64,000 bases of DNA from Lachnospiraceae bacterium (lineage in GTDB: Bacteria; Bacillota; Clostridia; Lachnospirales; Lachnospiraceae). The stretch is from contig CAADYR010000171.1 in NCBI GenBank assembly GCA_900753305.1, positions 1 through 64,000 of the forward strand, read 5' to 3'. This document shows, piece by piece, positions 1 to 6,720 of the stretch (position 1 is the first letter of the stretch; each line of letters starts with the position of its first letter). The notes below the pieces were generated by a model. It had not been told where the DNA came from and ran no database searches. It saw only the letters and a list, made by a program, of their open reading frames with translations. The position numbers were made by a program, and so were the translations under genes.

Positions 1-13
1 AAGCAAAACATTT

Positions 14-85
14 TCCTCGATAGCTCAATGGTAGAGCACTCGGCTGTTAACCGAGTTGTTGTAGGTTCGAGCCCTACTCGGGGAG
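14..85 (+). tRNA. tRNA-Asn (GTT)
   Basis: A full cloverleaf can be drawn. The 7-bp acceptor stem is TCCTCGA with TCGGGGA, the D-arm is GCTC/GAGC, the anticodon stem is CTCGG/CCGAG with loop CTGTTAA (anticodon GTT), and the T-arm is GTAGG/CCTAC with loop TTCGAGC. The discriminator base is G85 and CCA is not encoded. The window starts 13 bases upstream, so other tRNAs of the same unit may lie outside. Confidence 0.96.
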
Positions 86-99
86 TTTAGAACGTATTT

Positions 100-131
100 A
101 ACTGTTGTTTAGTAATAAACAGCAGTTTTTT
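100..131 (+). terminator. Intrinsic terminator of the tRNA-Asn unit
   Basis: A 12-bp stem (AACTGTTGTTTA with TAAACAGCAGTT, one mismatch) and a GTAA loop are followed by a run of seven T. It lies 15 bases after the tRNA. Confidence 0.88.
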
Positions 132-248
132 TATTTTCATTTTGTGCTATCAAAAATAGAATATGAAACTGTTTACGGAAATAAGGGAGTCTGATATATT
201 AATAGAAGATACTATTTTATATAAATATAGAGGAAAGAGGATTAGAGG

Positions 249-1697
249 ATGCGTGTGCTAGAAAATTTACAGCCGGAGAAGGTATTTTATTATTTTGAAG
301 AAATATGCAATATTCCTCATGGCTCCAGAAATCTGGATGCAATCAGCAGTTATCTTGAACAATTTGCCAGGGATAGAGAATTATCTGTAATAAGAGATGA
401 ATATAATAATATTATTATTGTTAAAGATGCCACACCTGGATATGAAGAAGTAGATCCTATTATTTTACAGGGACATATGGATATGGTGGCAGTTAAGAAA
501 TCAGACTGTGACATTGATATGGAGAAAGATCCTTTGAGGCTAAAAATAGAAGGTGATTACATTTATGCAGAGGGAACCAGCCTTGGTGGAGATGATGGAG
601 TCGCAGTTGCGTATATTTTAGCTGTTTTGGATGATGATTCTATTCAACATCCACGAATTGAGGCTGTCATTACAACAGATGAAGAGATTGGTATGGAAGG
701 TGCAGTAGGAATTGATCTGTCCATGTTAAAATCAACCAGAATGCTCAATATTGATTCAGAAGAGGAAGGAATTTTACTGACCAGTTGTGCAGGTGGTGCC
801 AGGGTAGATTGTAATATTCCAGTTATCAGAGAAAGCAGGGAAGGCAGTTATTTCCAAATAGAAGTTGGAGGTTTAACAGGTGGACACTCTGGAACTGAAA
901 TTAATAAGGGACATGCTAATGCGATCAAGTTGGTTGGTAGAGTCCTTAAAATGGTACAGAACATTATTAATATTCAAATTGCTGAATTAACAGGAGGCGA
1001 AAAAGATAATGCAATTCCAAGAGAAGCGCAGGCTGTAGTCTATGTGCCGGATGGAATGGAGAAGGCATTTGAAGAGGAAATTGAACAGATTAACGCAATT
1101 ATTAAGAATGAAAATATTTCAAAAGAGACAGATCTTTATATTTGTAGTAAACGGCAACCGATTGGTATAAAAAATGTGCTGGATATACAGTCAACTAATC
1201 GTGTAGTAGATTTTCTGGAATTGTTGCCGAATGGAGTAATATCGATGAGTGCAGATATAGAAGGACTGGTGGAAACTTCATTAAATGTAGGAGTACTTAG
1301 GCTTGAACAGGATAAGCTGGTAAGCTATAGCGCAGTCAGAAGTTCCATAGAATCTGCCAAAAGGCATATTATGAGTCTGCTGAAAACTCTTACAGAATTG
1401 TCTGGAGGAACGGTTTCAAGTTATGGAGAATATCCGGGATGGCAATATAAGAAGGATTCCAGGTTACGTGAAACTATGGTTGAGACATATAAGGAAATGT
1501 TTGGGCAGGATGTTAAAGTGGAAGCAATCCACGCGGGACTGGAATGTGGTATTATGATTTCCAAACTGCCTGGACTGGATTGTGTATCTTTTGGACCTAA
1601 TATTTATAACATTCATACAACAGAAGAAAAACTTAGTATTTCTTCAACAAAGAGAATGTGGGAATATTTACTGGCTGTTTTGAAGAAGAAAATATAG
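249..1697 (+). CDS. pepD: Aminoacyl-histidine dipeptidase, M20C family (PepD-like)
   Basis: A 482-residue zinc peptidase of the M20 family, expected in the cytosol, that cleaves Xaa-His and other dipeptides. The N-terminus has the subfamily sequence FEEICNIPHGSRN. The metal-site motifs are GHMDMV (about residues 75-80), GTSLGGDDGVAV (about 110-121) and TDEEIGMEGA (about 142-151). GLTGGHSGTEI is the dimerisation-domain hallmark and IHAGLECG near the C-terminus supplies a late zinc ligand. Length matches E. coli PepD (485). AAAGAGG at 234-240 precedes ATG 249 by 8 bases. hflK starts 36 bases downstream, so co-transcription is possible. No signal peptide is seen. Exact substrate range is inferred from the family. 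Confidence 0.93.
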   Translation: MRVLENLQPEKVFYYFEEICNIPHGSRNLDAISSYLEQFARDRELSVIRDEYNNIIIVKDATPGYEEVDPIILQGHMDMVAVKKSDCDIDMEKDPLRLKIEGDYIYAEGTSLGGDDGVAVAYILAVLDDDSIQHPRIEAVITTDEEIGMEGAVGIDLSMLKSTRMLNIDSEEEGILLTSCAGGARVDCNIPVIRESREGSYFQIEVGGLTGGHSGTEINKGHANAIKLVGRVLKMVQNIINIQIAELTGGEKDNAIPREAQAVVYVPDGMEKAFEEEIEQINAIIKNENISKETDLYICSKRQPIGIKNVLDIQSTNRVVDFLELLPNGVISMSADIEGLVETSLNVGVLRLEQDKLVSYSAVRSSIESAKRHIMSLLKTLTELSGGTVSSYGEYPGWQYKKDSRLRETMVETYKEMFGQDVKVEAIHAGLECGIMISKLPGLDCVSFGPNIYNIHTTEEKLSISSTKRMWEYLLAVLKKKI

Positions 1698-1733
1698 TAC
1701 AACGAAATTACGGTGAAAATCAGGAGAAAAGGA

Positions 1734-2789
1734 ATGGCAGACAACTTTAGAGAGTTTAGGGCACAAGATGATAATGATAGTGTGAAGCAGAATAAAAAAT
1801 CGGGAAAAGGAAAAAAAGGTGTTGGGAAAATTGTAATTACTGTGATAGTGATATTATTCTTTTGTACAGTTGCCTTTGAATCAGTGTATTCAATCAAAGA
1901 ACAGGAGCAGGGTGTAGTTACTACTTTTGGAAAAGCAGGCAGTGTAGTAACATCAGGACTTCATTTTAAAATCCCGTTTATTCAGAAAGTCACCAAGGTA
2001 AATACGACAATTTTAGGGTTTCCTATTGGCTATAACCCTGCAGGTACTTCGGAGGTCAGCACAGAAGAAGCAGAGGCAGAGTCTCTGATGATCACGTCTG
2101 ATTTTAATTTTGTAAATGTAGATTTTTATGTAGAGTATAAAGTATCAGATCCCGTGAAATACCTTTATAATTCAAAACAGCCTACGGAAATTCTGAAAAA
2201 TATAGCGCAATCCTGTATTCGAACAGTGGTAAGTAATTATACGGTAGATGATGTTATTACAACAGGAAAAAATGAAATACAGGCATCAATTAAGGAAATG
2301 ATCGTAGAGAAACTTGAACAGCAGGATATAGGACTTATGTTGGTGAATATATCCATGCAGGATGCAGAGCCACCAACAGCAGAAGTAATAGAAGCTTTCA
2401 AGGCGGTTGAAACAGCTAAACAAGGCAAGGAAACTGCAATCAATAATGCAAATAAGTATCAGAATGAACAGATTCCACAGGCAAAAGCAAAGGCAGACCA
2501 GATTATTCAGGATGCAGAAGCTACGAAACAGAAAAGAATTAATGAAGCTACAGCGCAGGTAGTGAGATTTAATGAAATGTATGAAGAATATGTAAAGAAT
2601 CCATTAATTACAAAACAGAGAATGTTTTATGAAACAATGGAAGATGTATTACCTGGAGTTAAATTGATCATAGATGATGGAAGCGGCAATCTGAATAAGA
2701 CACTATATCTTGATGAACTGCGTATTGATGACATTTCAGGAAAACAGAGTTCGCAGGCAAATTCGGATACACAGACACAGGCAGAATAG
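1734..2789 (+). CDS. hflK: HflK-like SPFH/band 7 protease modulator
   Basis: A 351-residue membrane-anchored SPFH protein. In the family HflK pairs with HflC to form a cage around FtsH. A charged Lys-rich N-terminus is followed by one membrane segment (KIVITVIVILFFCTVAF), then the SPFH domain beginning YSIKEQEQGVVTTFGK, an Ala/Glu/Lys-rich helical stretch (about residues 210-280) and a polar tail. A GTG at 1713 could add seven residues, but AGGAG at 1722-1726 sits 7 bases before ATG 1734, so 1734 is chosen. hflC follows 12 bases later. The hflKC pair is clear from order and length; the FtsH link is family knowledge. Confidence 0.9.
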   Translation: MADNFREFRAQDDNDSVKQNKKSGKGKKGVGKIVITVIVILFFCTVAFESVYSIKEQEQGVVTTFGKAGSVVTSGLHFKIPFIQKVTKVNTTILGFPIGYNPAGTSEVSTEEAEAESLMITSDFNFVNVDFYVEYKVSDPVKYLYNSKQPTEILKNIAQSCIRTVVSNYTVDDVITTGKNEIQASIKEMIVEKLEQQDIGLMLVNISMQDAEPPTAEVIEAFKAVETAKQGKETAINNANKYQNEQIPQAKAKADQIIQDAEATKQKRINEATAQVVRFNEMYEEYVKNPLITKQRMFYETMEDVLPGVKLIIDDGSGNLNKTLYLDELRIDDISGKQSSQANSDTQTQAE

Positions 2790-2801
2790 GAGGGAAATAT
2801 T

Positions 2802-3674
2802 GTGAAAAAGAAAATTAATAAAATAATAGGCACAGTTGTTGCAATTATCCTTCTGATTTTTATAGTGAATGCAATGTTTGTGATCCGCGAAAATCAGTAT
2901 GGTATCGTGAAAGAATTTGGAAAAATAGAAAAGGTAGTCTCAGCCCCCGGATTATATGTAAAAATTCCTTTTATCCAGGAAGTAGATACTGTTTCGAAAG
3001 AGCTGCAATTATATGATATTGCCAAATCAGATGTTATTACACAGGATAAAAAGTCAATGATCGTGGATAGTTTTGTATTATGGAGAATTACTGATCCGAA
3101 GGTGTTTGCACAGACACTGAATACATCTCAGGCAAACGCAGAGGGACGAATTGATGTAGCAGTATACAATTCTATTAAAAATGTGATCAGTAGTATGACA
3201 CAGTCTGATATTATTGCTGCCAGAGGGCAGGAACTGACTAATTATATTATGGCAGGAATATCTTCCATCAATCAGTACGGTATTGAAATTGCTTCTGTAG
3301 AAATCAAGTTGTTGGATCTGCCGGAGGATAATAAGGATGCTGTATTCCAGAGAATGATTTCAGAACGTGAAAATATAGCAGCTACATATACGGCAGAAGG
3401 TAATTCAGAGGCACAGGTTATTCGAAATACGACAGATAAAGAATCGGCAATGTTGATCTCAGATGCAGAGAAACAGGCAGAGATTCTAAATGCAGAAGGA
3501 GAAGCAGAATATATGCGGATTATGTCAGAGGCATATAATGATGCTTCAAAAGCCGATTTTTACAGTTTTACAAGAAGTTTGGATGCATTGAAGAATTCTA
3601 TAAGTGGAGATAATAAGACTATTATACTGGATAAAGATTCACCACTTACTCAGATATTTTATCAGGCGCAATAA
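2802..3674 (+). CDS. hflC: HflC-like SPFH/band 7 protease modulator
   Basis: A 290-residue partner of the preceding HflK. One N-terminal membrane segment (IIGTVVAIILLIFIVNAMFV) is followed at once by the SPFH signature VIRENQYGIVKEFGKIEKV, the core (DSFVLWRITDPKVF, about residues 88-101), and an Ala/Glu-rich helix containing ISDAEKQAEILNAEGEAE. The start is GTG 2802 with AGGAGGG just upstream, 12 bases after the hflK stop. Both genes end at the hairpin terminator at 3685. A second, unrelated SPFH gene with an NfeD partner lies at 61264, so this chromosome has at least two SPFH systems. Confidence 0.92.
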   Translation: MKKKINKIIGTVVAIILLIFIVNAMFVIRENQYGIVKEFGKIEKVVSAPGLYVKIPFIQEVDTVSKELQLYDIAKSDVITQDKKSMIVDSFVLWRITDPKVFAQTLNTSQANAEGRIDVAVYNSIKNVISSMTQSDIIAARGQELTNYIMAGISSINQYGIEIASVEIKLLDLPEDNKDAVFQRMISERENIAATYTAEGNSEAQVIRNTTDKESAMLISDAEKQAEILNAEGEAEYMRIMSEAYNDASKADFYSFTRSLDALKNSISGDNKTIILDKDSPLTQIFYQAQ

Positions 3675-3684
3675 ATAAGAAGAT

Positions 3685-3723
3685 AAAAGGCTATTTATCA
3701 ATCAAATTGATAGATAGCCTTTT
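3685..3723. terminator. Bidirectional intrinsic terminator between hflC and the DUF378 gene
   Basis: A near-perfect stem (AAAAGGCTAT.TATCA with TGATAGATAGCCTTTT) carries A-runs on its left and T-runs on its right, so it can stop both the hflKC transcript and the convergent minus-strand gene. Confidence 0.85.
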
Positions 3724-3740
3724 GACATATTTGAATGTGT

Positions 3741-3956
3741 TTATGATTCTGCAGTGGAATTGTTGCAGTATAGATAGAATGTGATCAGATATAATCCACT
3801 GATTCCTACCAGGGCATATATAATTCTGGAAAGCCAGGACATGCTGCCAAAAATAGTTGCAACTAAATTGAAATCAAAGAATCCAATCAGTCCCCAGTTG
3901 ACAGCACCAATAATGGTTATTGTTAAGGCAATACAATCAAGTACTTTATTGTGCAT
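3741..3956 (-). CDS. DUF378 family small membrane protein
   Basis: A 71-residue protein with two membrane segments (about residues 5-28 and 42-62). The sequence LDCIALTITIIGAVNWGL followed by FDFNLVATIFG is the pattern of DUF378 (YuzA-like) proteins; the family has no established function. A strong GAGGAGG ribosome binding site lies just upstream of the ATG on the minus strand. It is a single gene convergent with hflC. The opposite-strand reading frame through the same DNA has no ribosome binding site and is taken as a shadow. Confidence 0.85.
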   Translation of the reverse strand: MHNKVLDCIALTITIIGAVNWGLIGFFDFNLVATIFGSMSWLSRIIYALVGISGLYLITFYLYCNNSTAES

Positions 3957-4209
3957 ATTAATATCCTCCTCTTTTTATAGTATTTTCTGAATAGAGCAAG
4001 ATTATGTATGTAATATTTTTGTGTTACTTTGCATAAGTTTTCCAATCGGCATCCAATATATATAAAAATATACTTAAAAATGGATTTTTTAAAAGCAAAA
4101 ACGTATATTTTTTCACAAAAATTATGTAAATAAATTGAATTACGAGAATTTATATGATATCCTAGATATGCGTGAAAACGTGTTCCACAACAACAGGGAG
4201 GAGTACATT

Positions 4210-4794
4210 ATGAAGGGAGCTAGTTCGCGGATTTTGTTAAAGCCTCAGACAAAAGGCATACAAAAGGCTGTTGTGAAAAGGGCGATTGCCGAGGCTGTAG
4301 CAATTGAAAGAGAAGCAATGAAACAGCAAAAAGCTAAAAAAAATGCGGAAGAACTTATGGCATCAGATTTAGAGAGAGAGGAAGATGATAATATGGCAGA
4401 AAAGAAAGTAGTAAGAAAAACAGTAGAGAAGAAGGAGCCGGTAAAGAAGGTAATAAAGTCTGCAGTTAAAGAAGTTGAGGAAACTGTAGTGAAAGAAGCT
4501 GAAGCACCTGTTGCCAAGGCTGCAGCAGTAAAAGAAGACTCTGTTAAAGCAGCACCTGCAAAGGAAAAGGCACCTACAGCCAAGAAAACAGCCGTAAATG
4601 AAGAAATTTATGTGCAATTCGGCAATAATGAAGTATTAACTAAGGATATTGTAGAAAAGGTTAAGAAAGCATATGTTGCAGAAGGTCATAAAGCAGATTC
4701 CATTCAGGATGTTCGTGTATATGTTAAACCGGAAGAGAACATGGTATATTATGTAGTAAATAATGACTATGCTTCTGGAATCAGCCTTTTCTAA
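4210..4794 (+). CDS. DUF6465-like Lys/Ala-rich protein
   Basis: A 194-residue protein in two parts. Residues 1 to about 125 are a charged, low-complexity Lys/Glu/Ala region with histone-H1-like runs such as AKAAAVKEDSVKAAPAKEK. The C-terminal 65 residues form a compact block (EEIYVQFGNNEVLTKDIVEK, then KAYVAEGHK and VRVYVKPEENMVYYVVN) that I recognise as the DUF6465 type common in Lachnospiraceae. The frame is open upstream to 4135, but GGGAGGAG just before ATG 4210 decides the start. A second ATG at 4393 (MAEKKVVRK) has a weaker AGGAAG site and could give a shorter form. Function unknown; nucleoid or RNA association is only a guess from composition. Confidence 0.8.
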   Translation: MKGASSRILLKPQTKGIQKAVVKRAIAEAVAIEREAMKQQKAKKNAEELMASDLEREEDDNMAEKKVVRKTVEKKEPVKKVIKSAVKEVEETVVKEAEAPVAKAAAVKEDSVKAAPAKEKAPTAKKTAVNEEIYVQFGNNEVLTKDIVEKVKKAYVAEGHKADSIQDVRVYVKPEENMVYYVVNNDYASGISLF

Positions 4795-4903
4795 TACATA
4801 GTCTGTGATATATTTTGTGTAATAAAACTTATGTATCCAATTGTATAGAGAAGTCAGAAATATTAGGACAAAAGGACTAAGTGTGCAACTTTATTTCAAT
4901 GGG

Positions 4904-4932
4904 TTGACGTTAGTATACATAGCTTGTATAAT
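4904..4932 (+). promoter_or_regulatory. SigA promoter of the c-di-GMP riboswitch RNA
   Basis: TTGACG (4904-4909), a 17-base spacer and a perfect TATAAT (4927-4932). Transcription should start near 4939, about 12-15 bases before the riboswitch fold. Confidence 0.85.
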
Positions 4933-4950
4933 GACGATGGTGAGTATTTG

Positions 4951-5037
4951 ATTATGGCAAAACCGTGAGAAATCCGGCGACGCAAAGCTATAGGGTCTTC
5001 GCTATCACTGAATAGGATGACAGCCAGTTGCGAATAG
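4951..5037 (+). promoter_or_regulatory. Cyclic di-GMP-I riboswitch (GEMM-I)
   Basis: All core blocks of the GEMM-I consensus are present in order: GGCAAA (4956-4961), a stem CCG-U-GA/UC-CGG closed by a GAAA tetraloop, GACGCAAAGC (4979-4988), TAGGGTC, and AGGATGACAGCCAGTTGC (5014-5031). The tetraloop is the part that docks into its receptor in solved structures of the class. A terminator follows 5 bases after the aptamer. No plus-strand gene follows directly: the next DNA encodes a gene on the opposite strand (5080-5268), and the nearest plus-strand gene is the XRE/S24-like regulator about 400 bases on, which has its own promoter. Confidence 0.9.
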
Positions 5038-5041
5038 ATTT

Positions 5042-5076
5042 GTACTGAGTAGGGGAGTCTGCTCAGTACTTTTTTT
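5042..5076 (+). terminator. Expression-platform terminator of the c-di-GMP riboswitch
   Basis: A perfect 8-bp stem GTACTGAG (5042-5049) with CTCAGTAC (5062-5069), extendable by four inner pairs, then seven T. The minus strand has no T-run after this stem, so it acts on the plus strand only. Confidence 0.9.
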
Positions 5077-5079
5077 GTT

Positions 5080-5268
5080 TTAACGTTCTCGAGAGAATGC
5101 AATATGCAGACTTTCACGTTCTTCATCGGTCAAATTGGTAAATTGGTTTATGATCATTGCAATATCTTTTTGTTTGGCATCACATAAAAGGTATATGATA
5201 TCAGTCAGTTGAGCAACAATATCTTTCATTCTCATGGTATCGAGCTTTTCACATTTACGTTCATTCAT
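5080..5268 (-). CDS. Small hypothetical protein opposite the riboswitch
   Basis: A 62-residue soluble protein with likely helices (MRMKDIVAQLTDIIYLLCDAK, then IAMIINQFTNLTDEERESL). I do not recognise a family. GAGGAA stands 10 bases before the ATG on the minus strand, an acceptable but not strong site. The 3' end abuts the T-run of the riboswitch terminator, so readthrough RNA from the riboswitch promoter would be antisense to this gene. It is divergent from the XRE/S24-like regulator and could share its control region. Confidence 0.5.
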   Translation of the reverse strand: MNERKCEKLDTMRMKDIVAQLTDIIYLLCDAKQKDIAMIINQFTNLTDEERESLHIAFSRER

Positions 5269-5300
5269 TATGGGGTATTCCTCATTTCTCTATAGATTTG

Positions 5301-5329
5301 TTTACATAATTTCAAAAATATTGTATTAT
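5301..5329 (+). promoter_or_regulatory. Promoter of the XRE/S24-like regulator
   Basis: TTTACA (5301-5306), a 17-base spacer and TATTAT (5324-5329). The start would be near 5336, 130 bases before the chosen start codon. Confidence 0.7.
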
Positions 5330-5373
5330 CAAAATAAATTTTATCATTTTCTGCAAAAACTCGGAGGTTACTT

Positions 5374-5556
5374 TTGAAGTTTTATGTAGCGAAAAGGAGA
5401 AGAAAAAAGTATACTACAGTACTGGATGGATACACAGTATCTGCAAAAGCCGGAGATGGGGAATGTAATGCAACGACAGGAATTGAAAAATTCATTTATC
5501 AATACACTGGAAAAGGAACGGACAATACGTGGATGGACACAGTGGGAAATGGCTGA
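5374..5556 (+). CDS. Possible 60-residue leader ORF overlapping the regulator
   Basis: A TTG start at 5374 sits 7-8 bases after a good GGAGG at 5362-5366, better than any site in front of the regulator itself. The product starts MKFYVAKRRRKKYTT, is basic, and overlaps the first 89 bases of the regulator in another frame. It may be a translated leader that couples translation to the regulator, or a chance frame. No family recognised. Confidence 0.25.
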   Translation: MKFYVAKRRRKKYTTVLDGYTVSAKAGDGECNATTGIEKFIYQYTGKGTDNTWMDTVGNG

Positions 5557-6211
5557 AAAGCTGGAGATGTCTGTGCCCGGGTATCGTAAGATGGTATCCG
5601 GGATGACAGATTCCATAGCGCTTTATACAGCATATAGGGCTTCCATCGTATTAAATATTCCTATTCCTATTTTGTACGGAAGTACAGAATACAGAGATCA
5701 GGTTCTTAATAAAATATATAACGCACCTGCAGCAACATGTAACAGAATTGAATATTATTTGGATTTTGATGCAGAATTTCGTCATGCACAAGGCAAAGCT
5801 GTAGATTCTGGTGTTTGGATCGATGTGATCACATTGAGCGGATATATGGAAGATGGAATGTGCTTTGATTCTGCTAATGTAGAAAAAGTAGAAATTCCTG
5901 ACAGGTATGAGGGACGTGTGACGAAGGGAATACGAGTTACAGAGAACAGTTTATTACCGGTCTATGCTAAAGGCGATATCATACTGTTGGAAGAGCGCAT
6001 GCCAAGAATTGGGGATATTACAGTGAGCATTAACATGAAAACAAAAATAGTGTATATCAGAAAAGTTCTAATGCATGAGGGACGATATGAATTATATCCG
6101 ATACATGGAAGAGGTAAGAGTATTTATATAGAGAAAAAAGACAGAAGTGACTGGCATGAATTGGGAAGGGTTATTTCCAGCATACAGGATAAAAATTATT
6201 ATAAAGAATAG
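5468..6211 (+). CDS. XRE-type regulator with LexA/CI-like (S24) C-terminal domain
   Basis: A 247-residue DNA-binding regulator. Residues 1-60 form an HTH_XRE domain (TIRGWTQWEMAEKLEMSV is the helix-turn-helix). The C-terminal about 90 residues resemble the S24 fold of LexA/CI: ENSLLP at the nucleophile loop, KGDIILLEE, then a lysine-strand equivalent TKIVYIRKV. In LexA the strand reads VKR, with Lys catalytic; here that position appears to be Arg, so self-cleavage is doubtful. Start choice: ATG 5468 (after GGAG and GGGGA) is preferred over ATG 5426, which has no ribosome binding site. There are no phage genes nearby, so it is probably a cellular regulator. It ends in the hairpin at 6207. Confidence 0.75.
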   Translation: MQRQELKNSFINTLEKERTIRGWTQWEMAEKLEMSVPGYRKMVSGMTDSIALYTAYRASIVLNIPIPILYGSTEYRDQVLNKIYNAPAATCNRIEYYLDFDAEFRHAQGKAVDSGVWIDVITLSGYMEDGMCFDSANVEKVEIPDRYEGRVTKGIRVTENSLLPVYAKGDIILLEERMPRIGDITVSINMKTKIVYIRKVLMHEGRYELYPIHGRGKSIYIEKKDRSDWHELGRVISSIQDKNYYKE

Positions 6212-6247
6212 GCAGTGTGAAAACAAATCACATTGCCTATTTTTGTT
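6207..6247. terminator. Bidirectional terminator after the XRE/S24-like gene
   Basis: A 14-bp stem (AATAGGCAGTGTGA with TCACATTGCCTATT) whose left arm contains the regulator's stop codon, followed by TTTTTGTT. The minus-strand gene ends 5 bases further on. Confidence 0.88.
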
Positions 6248-6251
6248 AAAA

Positions 6252-6458
6252 TTACATGATAACATCCAAATAGTTATCAAATGCTTCTGAGTAAATCTTT
6301 CCATAACATTCTGCAGAAATTTTACCTTCACGATATAGATGGTACGCCTCCTGACAAGCCTCTTTTAACTCAGGGGAATTACCATGAAGTTCGCCGATCC
6401 TCTTTACCTTTTCGATTTCCTCACACTCAAGTACTGTGAATTTCTCATATCCTCTCAT
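6252..6458 (-). CDS. Small hypothetical protein
   Basis: Sixty-eight residues from the ATG (MRGYEKFTVLECEEIEKVKR), or 84 if a TTG at 6506 were used. An AAAGG element lies about 12 bases before the ATG; the TTG has no ribosome binding site. The C-terminal half (ELKEACQEAYHLYREGKISA) is predicted helical. No family recognised. It converges with the regulator and ends at a shared terminator, which supports a real transcription unit. Confidence 0.5.
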   Translation of the reverse strand: MRGYEKFTVLECEEIEKVKRIGELHGNSPELKEACQEAYHLYREGKISAECYGKIYSEAFDNYLDVIM

Positions 6459-6667
6459 GGAATTACACCATACCTTTCTGTATAGTTTTATTAAAATAGT
6501 TATCAACGAGTAGTTTAGTACAATTCAAATATGCAATTTATTATAGCATTAATTTTTGAAATTTTCAATAATTTGCATACAATTAAATAAATAAGCAGAC
6601 AATTCAATGAAGCATTATAACAGGGAAGTTGTAAAAAAAATATCTAGTGTAGAGAAGGAAGAGTATG
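6459..6667. other. Intergenic region with no recognised feature
   Basis: About 210 AT-rich bases between the minus-strand small gene and the pyrophosphatase promoter. It should hold the minus-strand promoter, but no convincing box pair was found. Confidence 0.5.
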
Positions 6668-6695
6668 TTATACTTAATTTATAACTGTGTATAAT
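6668..6695 (+). promoter_or_regulatory. Promoter of the pyrophosphatase gene
   Basis: TTATAC (6668-6673), a 16-base spacer and a perfect TATAAT (6690-6695). The leader would be about 20 bases with AAGGAG at 6703-6708. Confidence 0.65.
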
Positions 6696-6720
6696 CAGTA
6701 ATAAGGAGTAGAATTTATTT

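Noticed and set aside
3781..3990. Plus-strand frame opposite the DUF378 gene
   Set aside because: No ribosome binding site, no family pattern; the minus-strand frame has GAGGAGG and a recognisable family.
4245..4617. Two minus-strand frames inside the DUF6465 gene
   Set aside because: They mirror the Lys/Ala/Glu-rich codons as Phe/Ser/Ala low-complexity sequence and lack start signals.
5468..6211. Prophage repressor
   Set aside because: The CI-like domain suggested a phage, but no integrase, structural or lysis genes lie nearby and the neighbours are housekeeping genes.
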